Of a stretch of DNA of 64,000 nucleotides, positions 29,760 through 38,271 are shown in pieces (within the stretch, counting starts at the first letter, position 1; each line of letters starts with the position of its first letter). The notes below the pieces were generated by a model. It saw only the letters and a list, made by a program, of their open reading frames with translations, did not search any database and was not told where the DNA came from. The stretch covers positions 744,001 through 808,000 of the forward strand of contig NZ_CP107899.1 of assembly GCF_036013915.1 (NCBI RefSeq), in the 5' to 3' direction. The translations under genes were made by a program, and so were the position numbers. Source of the DNA: Streptomyces sp. NBC_00464 (GTDB taxonomy: Bacteria > Actinomycetota > Actinomycetes > Streptomycetales > Streptomycetaceae).

Positions 29760-30593
29760 TCAGCGCAGTCCGGCGAAGAGATCCGTCTCGGGCACGGCTG
29801 CCTCGGTGGCGCCCTTGACGCGTACGAAGGTCTCGATGCCCATCAACTCGCCGAACCTCTCCTTGCCCATCTTGAGGAAGAAGATGTTCTCGCCCTGACT
29901 GGCGTGCGCAGCCAGCGCATCGTACTTCTGACCGCTGAACGCGGCGGTGTCCACCCACGTGGTGATCTCGTCGTCGGGCAGGCCGATCTCGGCCAACGCC
30001 GCGGCCTCGGCAGGATCCGGCTCCGGCATGTCCTCGTGGAACTCACGCATGATCTCGCCGAATCGCTGCATCCCCGAGCGGGGCATCGTCGTCCAGTACA
30101 CCTTCGGCGTCAGCCCGGTCATCTCCAGTGCCGCCGTTGTGATGCGGTTGGCCTGAATGTGGTCGGGGTGGCCGTAGAAGCCGTTCTCGTCGTAGGTGAC
30201 GACCACATCGGGCCGGTACTGCCGCATGAGTTCCGCGAGTCGGGCGGCGCCTTCCTCCACGGGGGTCCGCCAGAAGGATCCGGGGGCGTCGTTGCTCGGC
30301 CAGCCCATCATCCCGGAGTCGGCATAGTCCAGCATCTCCAGATCGCTGATCTTCAGGACGTCACAGCTCGCCTTGAGTTCTTGACGGCGCATCGAGGCGA
30401 CGGCCGCCGGATCGTGCCCGGGATCGCCCGGCTTGACGCCCCCCGTTCCGTCACCGCAACCGCCGTCGGTACACGTCACCAGAACGGTGCGGATGCCTTC
30501 CGCCGCGTATCGCGCGAGGACTCCTCCGGTTCCGGTGGCCTCGTCGTCGGGGTGGGCGTGTACTGCCATGAGCGTCAACGGCCGGTCAGTCAT
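29760..30593 (-). CDS. PIG-L family deacetylase (LmbE/MshB/Mca-like)
   Basis: A zinc-dependent N-acyl hydrolase of 277 aa. Metal-binding motifs are intact: AHPDDEA near residue 13 and HPDH (YGHPDHIQANRIT) near 145. The family removes acyl groups from GlcNAc-type substrates, including mycothiol intermediates and conjugates. Sequence alone does not separate an Mca-like mycothiol conjugate amidase from other PIG-L enzymes, but the length fits. The ATG at 30593 has GGAGG upstream. No operon partner is seen. Confidence 0.88.
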   Translation of the reverse strand: MTDRPLTLMAVHAHPDDEATGTGGVLARYAAEGIRTVLVTCTDGGCGDGTGGVKPGDPGHDPAAVASMRRQELKASCDVLKISDLEMLDYADSGMMGWPSNDAPGSFWRTPVEEGAARLAELMRQYRPDVVVTYDENGFYGHPDHIQANRITTAALEMTGLTPKVYWTTMPRSGMQRFGEIMREFHEDMPEPDPAEAAALAEIGLPDDEITTWVDTAAFSGQKYDALAAHASQGENIFFLKMGKERFGELMGIETFVRVKGATEAAVPETDLFAGLR

Positions 30594-30873
30594 GAAACGG
30601 TCCTCCTGCAGAAATATCTCTTGGTCCGCGAGCGCGACGGGCGTACCGCGCTCCCGGGGCCCGGCTCCTGGGCGGAGAACGGACGACCGTGTGGCCTCCG
30701 TGTTCCCCGCCCGCGCGGCGCCGGTCCCTCGATCGATGCAACGGTGACGGACGGACCGGCTGTTCCCGGCGCAGCGAATCGGCCTTCCATGCCTCGGAAT
30801 CTCACACGCGAGAGCCTGTGATCACGCGTTCACTCACCTCCGTCACACACCGTCTCTCCACACTTGTACGATT

Positions 30874-31125
30874 TTGAGTCGACGGGCGAGAGAACGCCGG
30901 TCGTGCCCGGACACGCAGCCCCTTACCCGCCCCGACTCTGCGCCGCCGGCCCCCGCGCCCGCCACTCCCTCGTGGGGTGGGCCTGTCCCGGCGCCGGCGG
31001 CCCCCGCTCAGAGCTCGCGGGAAATCATGGATCTCCTGCGGCGACTCGGGGAACTCCGCGACGCGGGTGTCATCTCTCCCGGTGAGTTCGAGGCGAAGAA
31101 GGCCGACTTCCTGCGAAGGCTCTGA
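30874..31125 (+). CDS. Small SHOCT-domain protein
   Basis: The C-terminal 34 residues (EIMDLLRRLGELRDAGVISP, then GEFEAKKADFLRRL) are a clear SHOCT motif, a short oligomerisation tail normally attached to a larger protein. Upstream is only a Pro/Ala-rich stretch. The start is uncertain: TTG at 30874 gives 83 aa, and an internal ATG gives about 32 aa. It may be a remnant of a longer gene. Confidence 0.5.
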   Translation: MSRRARERRSCPDTQPLTRPDSAPPAPAPATPSWGGPVPAPAAPAQSSREIMDLLRRLGELRDAGVISPGEFEAKKADFLRRL

Positions 31126-31149
31126 GAGCGACCGGCCGTCAGGAATTCT

Positions 31150-31683
31150 TCAGGAGGCCGGCCTGCCGGCCAGTGTCCTTTCCCAGAACACTTCGTCGCG
31201 CCATGCGCCGTCGGCGTAGAAGTGGTCATGGGCGATGCCCCAGGACCTGAAGCCGTGTTTGCGGAGGATCGACTGGGACGCCAGGTTCTCCAACTGGGTG
31301 TGCGCCTCCAGCCGATGGAGGTTCAGCTCGTCCTCGGCGATGCGCAGCGCGAGGCCGACGGCACGGCTCGTGTGCCCGTGCCCCTGGTGGAGAGAGGAGA
31401 CCCAGTATCCGAGGAATCCCTTCTGGAACGGGCCGCGCAGGATCGAGCTGATGCCGACCTGGCCGATGGCGGTCCCGTCGGAGACCACGACGCCGGGCCA
31501 TGCGAGCCCCTCGTCATGGGCGGCCAGAAGGGATTCGATGGCCGAGGCCTGCCCGGCGGGCGTGTAGAACTCCGCGGGCCTTGCGGGCAGCCAGCGCGCG
31601 TACGCCTGCTTGTCCCGGGAGAGCAGTTCGGCGAGTGCGGGGCCGTCGGAGGGTTCGATCAGGCGAATCGACGTGGTGCTCAC
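31150..31683 (-). CDS. GNAT acetyltransferase, RimJ/RimL-like
   Basis: An N-acetyltransferase of 177 aa. Seen: IRLIEPSDGPALAELLSRD at the N-terminus, the acetyl-CoA loop region QGHGHTSRAVGLAL, and the C-terminal NLASQSILRKHGFRSWG typical of RimJ/RimL proteins that modify N-terminal or other amines. The GTG start overlaps the stop of the upstream GNAT gene by 4 bp (GTGA), so the two acetyltransferases are coupled. Confidence 0.9.
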   Translation of the reverse strand: MSTTSIRLIEPSDGPALAELLSRDKQAYARWLPARPAEFYTPAGQASAIESLLAAHDEGLAWPGVVVSDGTAIGQVGISSILRGPFQKGFLGYWVSSLHQGHGHTSRAVGLALRIAEDELNLHRLEAHTQLENLASQSILRKHGFRSWGIAHDHFYADGAWRDEVFWERTLAGRPAS

Positions 31684-32204
31684 AGGTGTTCTGCCCGATC
31701 CTCTCGACCAAGGGACTTGACGTACCAGTGGTCTGCTCTGCCGTGACCTTCGTAGGGCGCGGTCTCGTCATATCCGTGCGCCGTGTACAAGGCCCGTGCC
31801 TCGGCGAGTCGGGCGTTCGTCTCGCACACGATCCGGGACGCGCCCAGTCTCTGCGCCGCCGCCTCGACAGCCGCCGGCAGGCCGCGCCCCAGGCCCGCCC
31901 CGCGCCCTGCCGGACGTACGTACATGCGCTTCAGCTCCGCTGTCACCGGGGCACCGGTCAGCAGCCGCACTCCCGCGCACCCGAGGAGTGCACCGTCGCC
32001 GTCGCGAGCTACGAGAAACTCGCCGTGCGGCGGGCCGAGATCGTCGTGCGGGTCGCTGTCGAGCACCTCACGCAGCTCCGCCTCCGTGACCGGGCGCCCC
32101 AGCACCCGCGGTCCCATTTCGCTGAAGTACTGCGACATCAGGTCGTCGATCCCCGTGCCGGTGACCGGCTCCGCACCGATGGTCCACGTGGGCATACCCG
32201 TCAT
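31680..32204 (-). CDS. GNAT acetyltransferase
   Basis: An N-acetyltransferase of 174 aa. The core GNAT motif is present (LKRMYVRPAGRGAGLGRGLP, with the CoA-binding R-G-x-G-L-G pattern), followed by ASRIVCETNARLAEARALYT and HGYDETAPY. The substrate is unknown. In-frame starts lie at 32219 (GTG), 32204 and 32195 (ATG); none has a strong ribosome site. It is the first gene of a two-GNAT operon. Confidence 0.88.
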   Translation of the reverse strand: MTGMPTWTIGAEPVTGTGIDDLMSQYFSEMGPRVLGRPVTEAELREVLDSDPHDDLGPPHGEFLVARDGDGALLGCAGVRLLTGAPVTAELKRMYVRPAGRGAGLGRGLPAAVEAAAQRLGASRIVCETNARLAEARALYTAHGYDETAPYEGHGRADHWYVKSLGREDRAEHL

Positions 32205-32271
32205 GGTCCGCGACTTCACCCGTGGTTGTCCATGGCCCCGTGCCGGTGAACGGCTCCGTGGCCGCTCCGGG

Positions 32272-32862
32272 TCAGGGCGTCGCGGCGGAGACGACGTACA
32301 CGACGGGCGACATCGGGTCGGTCATGTCGACGGTGATGTCCTGCGTGGGCCGCGGGTCCTTGTTGGTGTGCGTGGTGCCCGCCCACGAGACGCCGTCGCC
32401 GAAGTACCAGCCCGCGATCTTCGTGTCGCGTTCACCGACGGTGACCCGACCGGCCTCCAGTGCGGCGCGGCCCGTGCCCACCTGGGTCAGGAACCGGTCG
32501 AGACCGTTGGACGTCGTGCGGAACTGCACGTACATCCGGCTGGCCTTCCAGTTGTTGGTCTCGTAGTACTGGACCTCCTTGGCGTCCCCGGGGATCGGGA
32601 CCTCGAAGATCCGGCGGAGCATGCGTGACGGCCAGCCCTCGCGGAGCCCCTGCGCCGCCGCCTCGGCGGCCTTGTCCTGGCCGGAGCGCCGGCTCTGTCC
32701 CGCGGAGATCAGCAGGTAGCCGGCCGGGATGCCGATGAGCAGCACGATGATGGTCGCCGTGATCAGGCGCCGGCGGATGGTCCGGCGGCGCTCCTCGGGC
32801 GCCGGTCCCTCGCCGGGCGGCGGGGACTGGCGCGGCACGACGGGGTGCTCGGCTGCGGTCAT
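32272..32862 (-). CDS. Single-pass membrane protein of unknown function
   Basis: 196 aa. A Pro-rich cytoplasmic N-terminus and RRRTIRRRL precede one membrane helix (about 34-53, ITATIIVLLIGIPAGYLLIS). The rest is an extracellular soluble domain of about 140 residues (VQYYETNNWKASRMYVQF, IAGWYFGDGVSWAG) that I do not recognise. It starts 14 bp after the ROK kinase gene, so it is probably cotranscribed with it. Confidence 0.75.
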   Translation of the reverse strand: MTAAEHPVVPRQSPPPGEGPAPEERRRTIRRRLITATIIVLLIGIPAGYLLISAGQSRRSGQDKAAEAAAQGLREGWPSRMLRRIFEVPIPGDAKEVQYYETNNWKASRMYVQFRTTSNGLDRFLTQVGTGRAALEAGRVTVGERDTKIAGWYFGDGVSWAGTTHTNKDPRPTQDITVDMTDPMSPVVYVVSAATP

Positions 32863-32876
32863 GGGTGTGGGGATCC

Positions 32877-34040
32877 CTAGGAAGTGCGGGTGTTGCGCGT
32901 GTTACGGATGGTGCTGGCGGCCTGGTCGTAGATCTGGGCGTACCGCTCGTACCGCTCCACGCGTCGGCGGTTGGTACGCCGGAAGCGGCGGGCCACCAGC
33001 CTGGCGAGGTCGGCCGCGCCGACCATACCTGCCTCGGGGCCGAGCTGCGCCTTCGCGATCCGGGCCTCGGGGCGGTAGCCGCGGCCGGTGAGGTGCCGTT
33101 TGAAGGCGTCCCTGGCCGGTCCGATCAGCAGGTCGTCGGCGGCGCTGACACCGCCTCCGATGACGAAGCAGGAGGGGTCGAGCGCGGCCGCCAGATTGGC
33201 GATGCCGACGCCGAGCCACTGACCGATGTCCTGGAGGAGCTCGATGCACATCGCATCGCCCTCGCGGGCGAGTTCGGTGATGAGCGGTCCGGTGATGTCG
33301 GGGATGTTGCCCTTGACCCGCTCGATGAGTCCGTGGGCCACCGGGGAGTCCGCGGCAGCCAGTTCCCTGGCCTCCCGGACGAGGGCGTTGCCGGAGCTGT
33401 ACTGCTCCCAGCAGCCGCGGTTGCCGCAGGGGCAGCGGTGGCCGCCGGGCACCACCTGCATGTGGCCGAACTCACCGGCGACGCCGTACTTGCCGCGCTT
33501 GACCTGACCGTCCTCCAGGATCGCGCCGCCGATGCCGGTGCCGAGCGTGATCATGACGAGGTGGTCCTCGCCGCGGCCGGCGCCGAAGCGCCATTCGGCC
33601 CAGGCGGCGGTGTTGGCATCGTTGTCCACCATGACCGGGACCACGAGCCGGGAGGCGATGGCGTCGCGCAGGGGCTCGTCGCGCCAGGCCAGGTGCGGGG
33701 CGAACAGGACTTTGGAGCGGTCGGCGTCGACCCAGCCGGCCGCCCCGATGCCCACCGCGTGCACGTCGTGGCGGTCGGAGAGATCCAGCACCAGCTCGAC
33801 GATGGTGTCCTCGACGACCTTGGGGCTCTTGGACTTGTCGGGCGTTTCGGTACGCAGGGTCTCCAGGATGTTGCCGTCGGCGTCGACGACGCCGGCCATC
33901 ACCTTGGTCCCCCCGATGTCGATGCCGACCGTGGGCACCCGTGGCGCGGTGAGGTGCGAGCGCCGCTCCCTGGTGCCGACGGTCCGCAGGACGGTGGCGC
34001 GGGCGGAGCCGCGGTGCGTGAAGTCGCGGTACGTGCTCAT
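32877..34040 (-). CDS. ROK family sugar kinase (glucokinase-like)
   Basis: A 387-aa kinase that would phosphorylate the sugar brought in by the neighbouring transporter. Seen: ATP-binding DIGGTK at 41, sugar-binding DNDANTAAWAEW, phosphate loop TLGTGIGGA, the ROK E-x-G-H (GEFGHMQ) and the zinc motif CPCGNRGCWEQ. The 40-residue N-terminal extension is far too short for the winged helix of ROK repressors, so this is an enzyme rather than a regulator. It follows the ABC genes after a 175-bp spacer with GC hairpins. Confidence 0.9.
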   Translation of the reverse strand: MSTYRDFTHRGSARATVLRTVGTRERRSHLTAPRVPTVGIDIGGTKVMAGVVDADGNILETLRTETPDKSKSPKVVEDTIVELVLDLSDRHDVHAVGIGAAGWVDADRSKVLFAPHLAWRDEPLRDAIASRLVVPVMVDNDANTAAWAEWRFGAGRGEDHLVMITLGTGIGGAILEDGQVKRGKYGVAGEFGHMQVVPGGHRCPCGNRGCWEQYSSGNALVREARELAAADSPVAHGLIERVKGNIPDITGPLITELAREGDAMCIELLQDIGQWLGVGIANLAAALDPSCFVIGGGVSAADDLLIGPARDAFKRHLTGRGYRPEARIAKAQLGPEAGMVGAADLARLVARRFRRTNRRRVERYERYAQIYDQAASTIRNTRNTRTS

Positions 34041-34167
34041 CGTCCCTGCGGGGTCTGGGGGGCCGGTTCGTCCTGCATCCGGCGGCGGACGGTGCCCGCC
34101 GGATTCGATTCTGCCACTGCCGGCCGGGGTCCGTGCCGCAACCGGTCTGCCGCCGGGTGCCCGGCAG

Positions 34168-34196
34168 GCCCGGAGACCGGGCCCGCCGGGCGGGCC
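34168..34196 (-). terminator. GC-rich hairpins between ATPase and kinase genes
   Basis: GCCCGG-AGA-CCGGGC (34168-34182) overlaps a second inverted repeat, GGCCCGCC/GGCGGGCC. It could end or attenuate the transporter transcript before the kinase gene. Confidence 0.4.
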
Positions 34197-34215
34197 GGGC
34201 CCGCTGTGGACACGG

Positions 34216-35076
34216 TCACGCGGAGGTGTCGTCCTCGTCCTGACGGCCGACTGTCGGGCCCGGGGTCCGCTCCAGCTCGTGGCTGAGCTCCTCCAGCTCG
34301 CTGCCGCCCGCCATCTGCCGGGTCAGCTCGTCCAGCGTGACGCCGTCCTTCGTGTGGCTGCCCGCCATGGCGCCCCGCTTGAGCAGCACGAAACGGTCAC
34401 CGACGAGGTACGCGTGGTGCGGGTTGTGCGTGATGAGAACCACGCCGAGTCCGGCGTCGCGGGCGGCGGCGACGTACTTGAGCACCACCCCGGACTGCTT
34501 GACACCGAGCGCGGCGGTCGGCTCGTCCAGGACGAGGACCTTGGCACCGAAGTGGACGGCCCGCGCGATGGCGACGCACTGGCGCTCGCCGCCGGACAGG
34601 GTGCCGATGGGCTGGTCGACGTCGCGCAGGTCGATGCCCATCCGCAACAGCGCGGAGCGGGTCGTCTCCCGCATCAGCCGGACGTCGAGGCGCTTGAAGG
34701 GGCCCTTCCCGGTCGTCGGCTCGGAGCCGAGGAAGAAGTTGCGCCAGACCGGCATCAGGGGCACGACGGCGAGGTCCTGGTAGACCGTGGCGATGCCCCG
34801 GTCCAGGGCGTCGCGCGGGTTGGCGAGCGTGGTCTCCTCGCCGTCGATGAGGAAGCTCCCGGCGTCGTGCCGGTGCAGCCCCGCGATGATCTTGATCAGG
34901 GTGGACTTGCCGGCGCCGTTGTCACCGAGGACGCAGGAGATCTCTCCTGCGTGGACCTCCAGAGAGACGTCCTGGAGTGCCTTGATGTTGCCGTAGTACT
35001 TGCTGACGTGGTCGAGCTCGACCAGCGCCCGCCGGTCGGTGTCCGCCGGCCCGCTCGATGCCTGGGGGGCCGTCAT
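34216..35076 (-). CDS. Sugar ABC transporter ATP-binding protein
   Basis: A 286-aa ATPase energising uptake. Walker A (GDNGAGKST), Q-loop (VYQDLAVVP), signature (TLSGGERQ), Walker B (VLVLDEPT) and switch His (LITHNPHH) are all present. Ribose/xylose-type transporters often carry two fused ATPase domains; this one has a single domain, as in fructose-type (FrcA) systems. The ATG at 35076 overlaps the permease stop by 4 bp (ATGA). Confidence 0.93.
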   Translation of the reverse strand: MTAPQASSGPADTDRRALVELDHVSKYYGNIKALQDVSLEVHAGEISCVLGDNGAGKSTLIKIIAGLHRHDAGSFLIDGEETTLANPRDALDRGIATVYQDLAVVPLMPVWRNFFLGSEPTTGKGPFKRLDVRLMRETTRSALLRMGIDLRDVDQPIGTLSGGERQCVAIARAVHFGAKVLVLDEPTAALGVKQSGVVLKYVAAARDAGLGVVLITHNPHHAYLVGDRFVLLKRGAMAGSHTKDGVTLDELTRQMAGGSELEELSHELERTPGPTVGRQDEDDTSA

Positions 35077-36122
35077 TTCGTCGCCTCCGCGCGCTTGCGT
35101 ACCCATGCGTTGAGCAGGGTGGCCAGGAGCAGCATGGCTCCGAGGAAGAACTTGAACCAGTCCGGGTTCCACTCCGCGTACACGATGCCCTTGCTGGTCA
35201 TGCCGAAGATGAAGGCACCGACCGCCGAGCCGATCGCGGAGCCGTAGCCGCCGGTGATCAGACAGCCGCCGATGACGGCCGCGATGATGTAGATCAGCTC
35301 GTTGCCGACGCCCTCACCGGACTGCACCACGTCGTAGCTGAACAGCAGGTGCTGGCCGGAGATCCAGGCCCCGAAGGCCACCCCGAGGTAGAGCCCGATC
35401 TTGGTCCGGATCACCGGGACGCCGACCGCGCGGGCCGCGTCGGCCTCGCCGCCGACGGCGAAGATCCAGTTGCCGAAGCGGGTGCGGATCAGGATCCAGG
35501 TGGCGATCGCGACGAGGACGGCCCACCACAGGATGGTGACCTTCAGCTCGACGCCGCCGACCGTCCAGTACGAGGCGAAGAGCTTGCGGGCCGAGTCGAA
35601 GCCCTCCATGTTGCCGATGGTCTTCGTCGAGACGGTCCCGCTGATCAGCTTGGTGAATCCCAGGTTGAGACCGGTCAGCATCAGGAACGTACCGAGCGTG
35701 ATGATGAAGCTCGGGAGTTTGGTACGCGTCAGCATGAAGCCGTTGAACGCGCCGATGGCGAGCGTGACCAGCAGGGAGACGAAGACGCCGACCCAGACGT
35801 TGGCCGTCATCTGGTAACTGAACATCGACGAGATCAGCGCGGAGCTGGTGACCATCACGCCCGCGGAGAGGTCGAACTCCCCGCCGATCATCAGCAGCGC
35901 CACCGGCGCCGCCATGATGCCGATCGTGGAGGCCGCGTACAGCACCGTGCCGAAGCTGGTGGCGCGCAGGAAGCTGTCGGCGACGATCGCGAAGAAGAGG
36001 AAGACCGCCAGCGCGCCGACGACGGATCCCAGCTCGGGCCGGCCGAGCAGCTTGCGCAGCGGTGAGGTGCGCACCAGCCGCTCGTCCGTCACGGCGGAGG
36101 ACGTACCGGGCCCCGCGGTCAT
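35073..36122 (-). CDS. Sugar ABC transporter permease (ribose/xylose type)
   Basis: A membrane channel of 349 aa with about 9-10 helices. The family region after the fourth helix is visible: [40 protein letters not shown], and the late [20 protein letters not shown]. It matches the BPD_transp_2 family that works with CUT2-class ATPases. The ATG at 36122 overlaps the binding-protein stop by 4 bp, giving a tightly coupled transporter operon. Confidence 0.93.
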   Translation of the reverse strand: MTAGPGTSSAVTDERLVRTSPLRKLLGRPELGSVVGALAVFLFFAIVADSFLRATSFGTVLYAASTIGIMAAPVALLMIGGEFDLSAGVMVTSSALISSMFSYQMTANVWVGVFVSLLVTLAIGAFNGFMLTRTKLPSFIITLGTFLMLTGLNLGFTKLISGTVSTKTIGNMEGFDSARKLFASYWTVGGVELKVTILWWAVLVAIATWILIRTRFGNWIFAVGGEADAARAVGVPVIRTKIGLYLGVAFGAWISGQHLLFSYDVVQSGEGVGNELIYIIAAVIGGCLITGGYGSAIGSAVGAFIFGMTSKGIVYAEWNPDWFKFFLGAMLLLATLLNAWVRKRAEATK

Positions 36123-37132
36123 CGGGTTCCCCGGTCGGCGTACTCGGCCAGCTGGGCGGCGTCCTCGGAGGTGATGATCTGCGGACCGGTCAGGACCGGT
36201 CGTCCGCCGCCGAGCACGTTGCGGTTGTAGCGGTAGAGCCAGAGCAGGTCGACGGCCTCGTACCCCTGGAGGTAGGGCTGCTGGTCGACGGCGAAGCCGA
36301 GGGTCTTGGCCTGGAGATCGGCGGCGACCTTGGCGTTCAGGTCGAAGGTGTCGATCTCGGCCTTGCTGCCGGCGGTCTTCTTCGCCTTGACTGCGGCGTC
36401 CGCGAACGGCGCACCGAGCGTGACGACCGCGTCGATGTCCTTGTCCGCCTGGAGCTTCGCCTCGATGGAGGCCTGGACGTCCGGCATGTTGGTGCCCTCG
36501 ACGTACAGGTTCTGCATCTCGCCGTCGAAGGTCTTCTTCGCCCCGGCGCAGCGCTGCTCGTGGCCGACGTTGCCCTGTTCGTGCAGGATGCACAGGGCCT
36601 TCTTGCGGCCGCGTGCGTTGAGCTCGTCACCGACGGCCTCGCCGGCGATCGACTCGTCCTGGCCGATGTGCGTGAGCGCGCCGTACTGCTTGGACTCTGC
36701 GGAGCCGGAGTTCACCGTGATCACCGGGATGCCGGCCTTGACGGCCTTGGCGACGACGGTCTTCATGGCGTCGGGCTTGGCGAGCGTGACGATCAGCCCG
36801 TCGACCTTCTTGTCGATGGCGGCCTGGACGAGCTGGGCCTGCTGCTGCGCCTCGTCGTTGTGCGAGTACAGGAAGTTGATGTTGTCCTTCTTGGCCGCCA
36901 TGTCGGCACCCTTCTGGACGATGTCCCAGAAGGTGTCGCCGTCGCCCGAGTGGGTGACCATGGCGAAGGTCCAGCGGGGTGTGTTCACCGCGGACCGGCC
37001 CTCGGATGCGGCCTGCGCCGCACGCTCCTCCGCCCGCTTGCCGCCGGTGCTGCTGCATCCCATGAGGGAAGCGCCGAGCACCGCCGCAAGCACGGCGCCC
37101 ATCGCACGTACCCCTGTCCGAACCCTTGCCAC
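36119..37132 (-). CDS. Sugar-binding lipoprotein of the ABC transporter
   Basis: A periplasmic-binding-protein-like lipoprotein of 337 aa. The signal ends in the lipobox LMGC (Cys about 25). The mature part has the ribose-binding-protein fold: FAMVTHSGDGDTFWDIVQKG, DGLIVTLAKPDAM, GIPVITVNSGS, IGQDESIAGEAVGDELNARG and the hinge QQPYLQGYEAVDLLW. The GTG at 37132 is behind AGAAGGGC; the longer open frame upstream lacks a signal. The ligand cannot be named. It is cotranscribed with permease and ATPase. Confidence 0.92.
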   Translation of the reverse strand: MARVRTGVRAMGAVLAAVLGASLMGCSSTGGKRAEERAAQAASEGRSAVNTPRWTFAMVTHSGDGDTFWDIVQKGADMAAKKDNINFLYSHNDEAQQQAQLVQAAIDKKVDGLIVTLAKPDAMKTVVAKAVKAGIPVITVNSGSAESKQYGALTHIGQDESIAGEAVGDELNARGRKKALCILHEQGNVGHEQRCAGAKKTFDGEMQNLYVEGTNMPDVQASIEAKLQADKDIDAVVTLGAPFADAAVKAKKTAGSKAEIDTFDLNAKVAADLQAKTLGFAVDQQPYLQGYEAVDLLWLYRYNRNVLGGGRPVLTGPQIITSEDAAQLAEYADRGTR

Positions 37133-37306
37133 GACGCCGTGCCCTTCTAGTGCTGCTCGCTGTGCTGCTGGTGGAGCCGGGGCCATACGGTCCCGGCCCG
37201 GCTGGGCAAGTATCCCCGAGCCCGTGCCGCCGTCGCCCGGAGGGGCGCGGCGCGTGTGTCGGACCGGAGCGTGTACGGCGGCAGGGCGGCCGGGTGCGGC
37301 CGTCGT

Positions 37307-37372
37307 CACCGTACGAGTAGCCGAGAAGCCTGTGACACCGTACGAGAGCCGGGGCCCCGTGTCACCGTACGA
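37307..37372. repeat. Three direct copies of CACCGTACGAG
   Basis: Copies start at 37307, 37336 and 37363 (spacing 29 and 27 bp), each within the looser frame GTCACCGTACGAG-N-AGC. The right-hand copy is the last codons and stop of the GntR gene. The other two lie in the GntR-to-lipoprotein spacer. They may be a partial 3'-end duplication or a regulatory array. Confidence 0.8.
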
Positions 37373-38120
37373 GGAGCTGAAAATCGAAGGCGTAGCGCGA
37401 GGCGCGGTAGAGGTGGGATCCGAATTCGACCGCCCGCCCGGTGGCGTCGAAGGTGGTGCGCTCCATCGTGAGCAGGGCGGCGCCCTCGCTCTCGCCGAGC
37501 CGGCCGGCCTCCTCCGCGGTGGCGAGGCGGGCGCCGACGGTCTGGCGGGCGCTGTGCAGGGTGATGCCGGCGCCGCGCATCATCCGGTAGAGGCCGGTGG
37601 CGGCCGGCCGGTCGCCGGAGAGGTCGAGGAGTCCGGCGGGCAGGTGGTTGCGCAGGAGGGCGAGGGGCTCGCCGTCCGCGTGGCGCAGCCGCTCGATGTA
37701 CTGGACCTCGGTGCCCTCCGTGACGCCCAGTGCCGCGGCGACCGCTGCCGTCGCCGGCTGCGGGGCGTTGGTCAGGACGGTGGTCGAGGGGTGCCGGCCG
37801 GCGGTCTCCAGGTCGTCGTAGAGACTGCTGAGTTCGAGCGGGCGCCTGACCTTGCTGTGCAGCACCTGGGTGCCGACGCCGCGGCGGCGGACCAGCAGGC
37901 CCTTGTCCACGAGCGACTGGATGGCCTGGCGGACGGTGGGCCGGGACAGCCCGAGGCGGGCGGCGAGGTCGATCTCGTTGCCGAGGAGTCCGCCGGGGGC
38001 GAGCCGGCCGTCCTCGATGGCCGCCTCCAGCTGCTGGGCGAGCTGGTAGTAGAGCGGGACGGGGCTGGAGCGGTCCACGTTGAGGTTGAGGACCGAGGCG
38101 TCGGCGGTGGATTTCGGCAC
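37362..38120 (-). CDS. GntR/HutC-type transcriptional regulator
   Basis: A 252-aa repressor-type regulator of the sugar operon. The N-terminal winged helix is typical of GntR (YYQLAQQLEAAIEDGRLAPG, LAARLGLSRPTVRQAIQSLV), followed by a UTRA effector domain (VQYIERLRHADGEPLALLRN, FEF-like end AFDFQLLVR). UTRA domains usually bind sugar phosphates or related small ligands. It is the first gene of the transporter operon and diverges from the dehydrogenase. Palindromes in the 151-bp divergent region are its likely operators. Confidence 0.93.
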   Translation of the reverse strand: MPKSTADASVLNLNVDRSSPVPLYYQLAQQLEAAIEDGRLAPGGLLGNEIDLAARLGLSRPTVRQAIQSLVDKGLLVRRRGVGTQVLHSKVRRPLELSSLYDDLETAGRHPSTTVLTNAPQPATAAVAAALGVTEGTEVQYIERLRHADGEPLALLRNHLPAGLLDLSGDRPAATGLYRMMRGAGITLHSARQTVGARLATAEEAGRLGESEGAALLTMERTTFDATGRAVEFGSHLYRASRYAFDFQLLVR

Positions 38121-38171
38121 GTCGGGAGCGTAACCCGCACGTCAACATCTCCGGTAGTTCGGTCGTCCTGT

Positions 38172-38231
38172 TGTCCGGACAGCTTCACTCCTCGTCCAAC
38201 CTGCCGAAATCGGCGCCAATTTGTCAGGACA
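38172..38231. promoter_or_regulatory. Paired GntR operator candidates
   Basis: TGTCCGGACA (38172-38181) is a perfect palindrome and TGTCAGGACA (38222-38231) a one-mismatch copy, exactly 50 bp apart, in the gntR-dehydrogenase divergent region. Form and placement fit HutC/DasR-type GntR sites. Confidence 0.6.
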
Positions 38232-38271
38232 TACGGTTGACACCGCTTCGCGGGGACGGCACGTTGGGTGC

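Noticed and set aside
32877..38120. Identification of the sugar cluster as the rok7B7-xylFGH locus
   Set aside because: The ROK protein lacks the N-terminal DNA-binding domain of Rok7B7, the ATPase has a single domain, and a GntR gene is present, so the xylose assignment is not supported.
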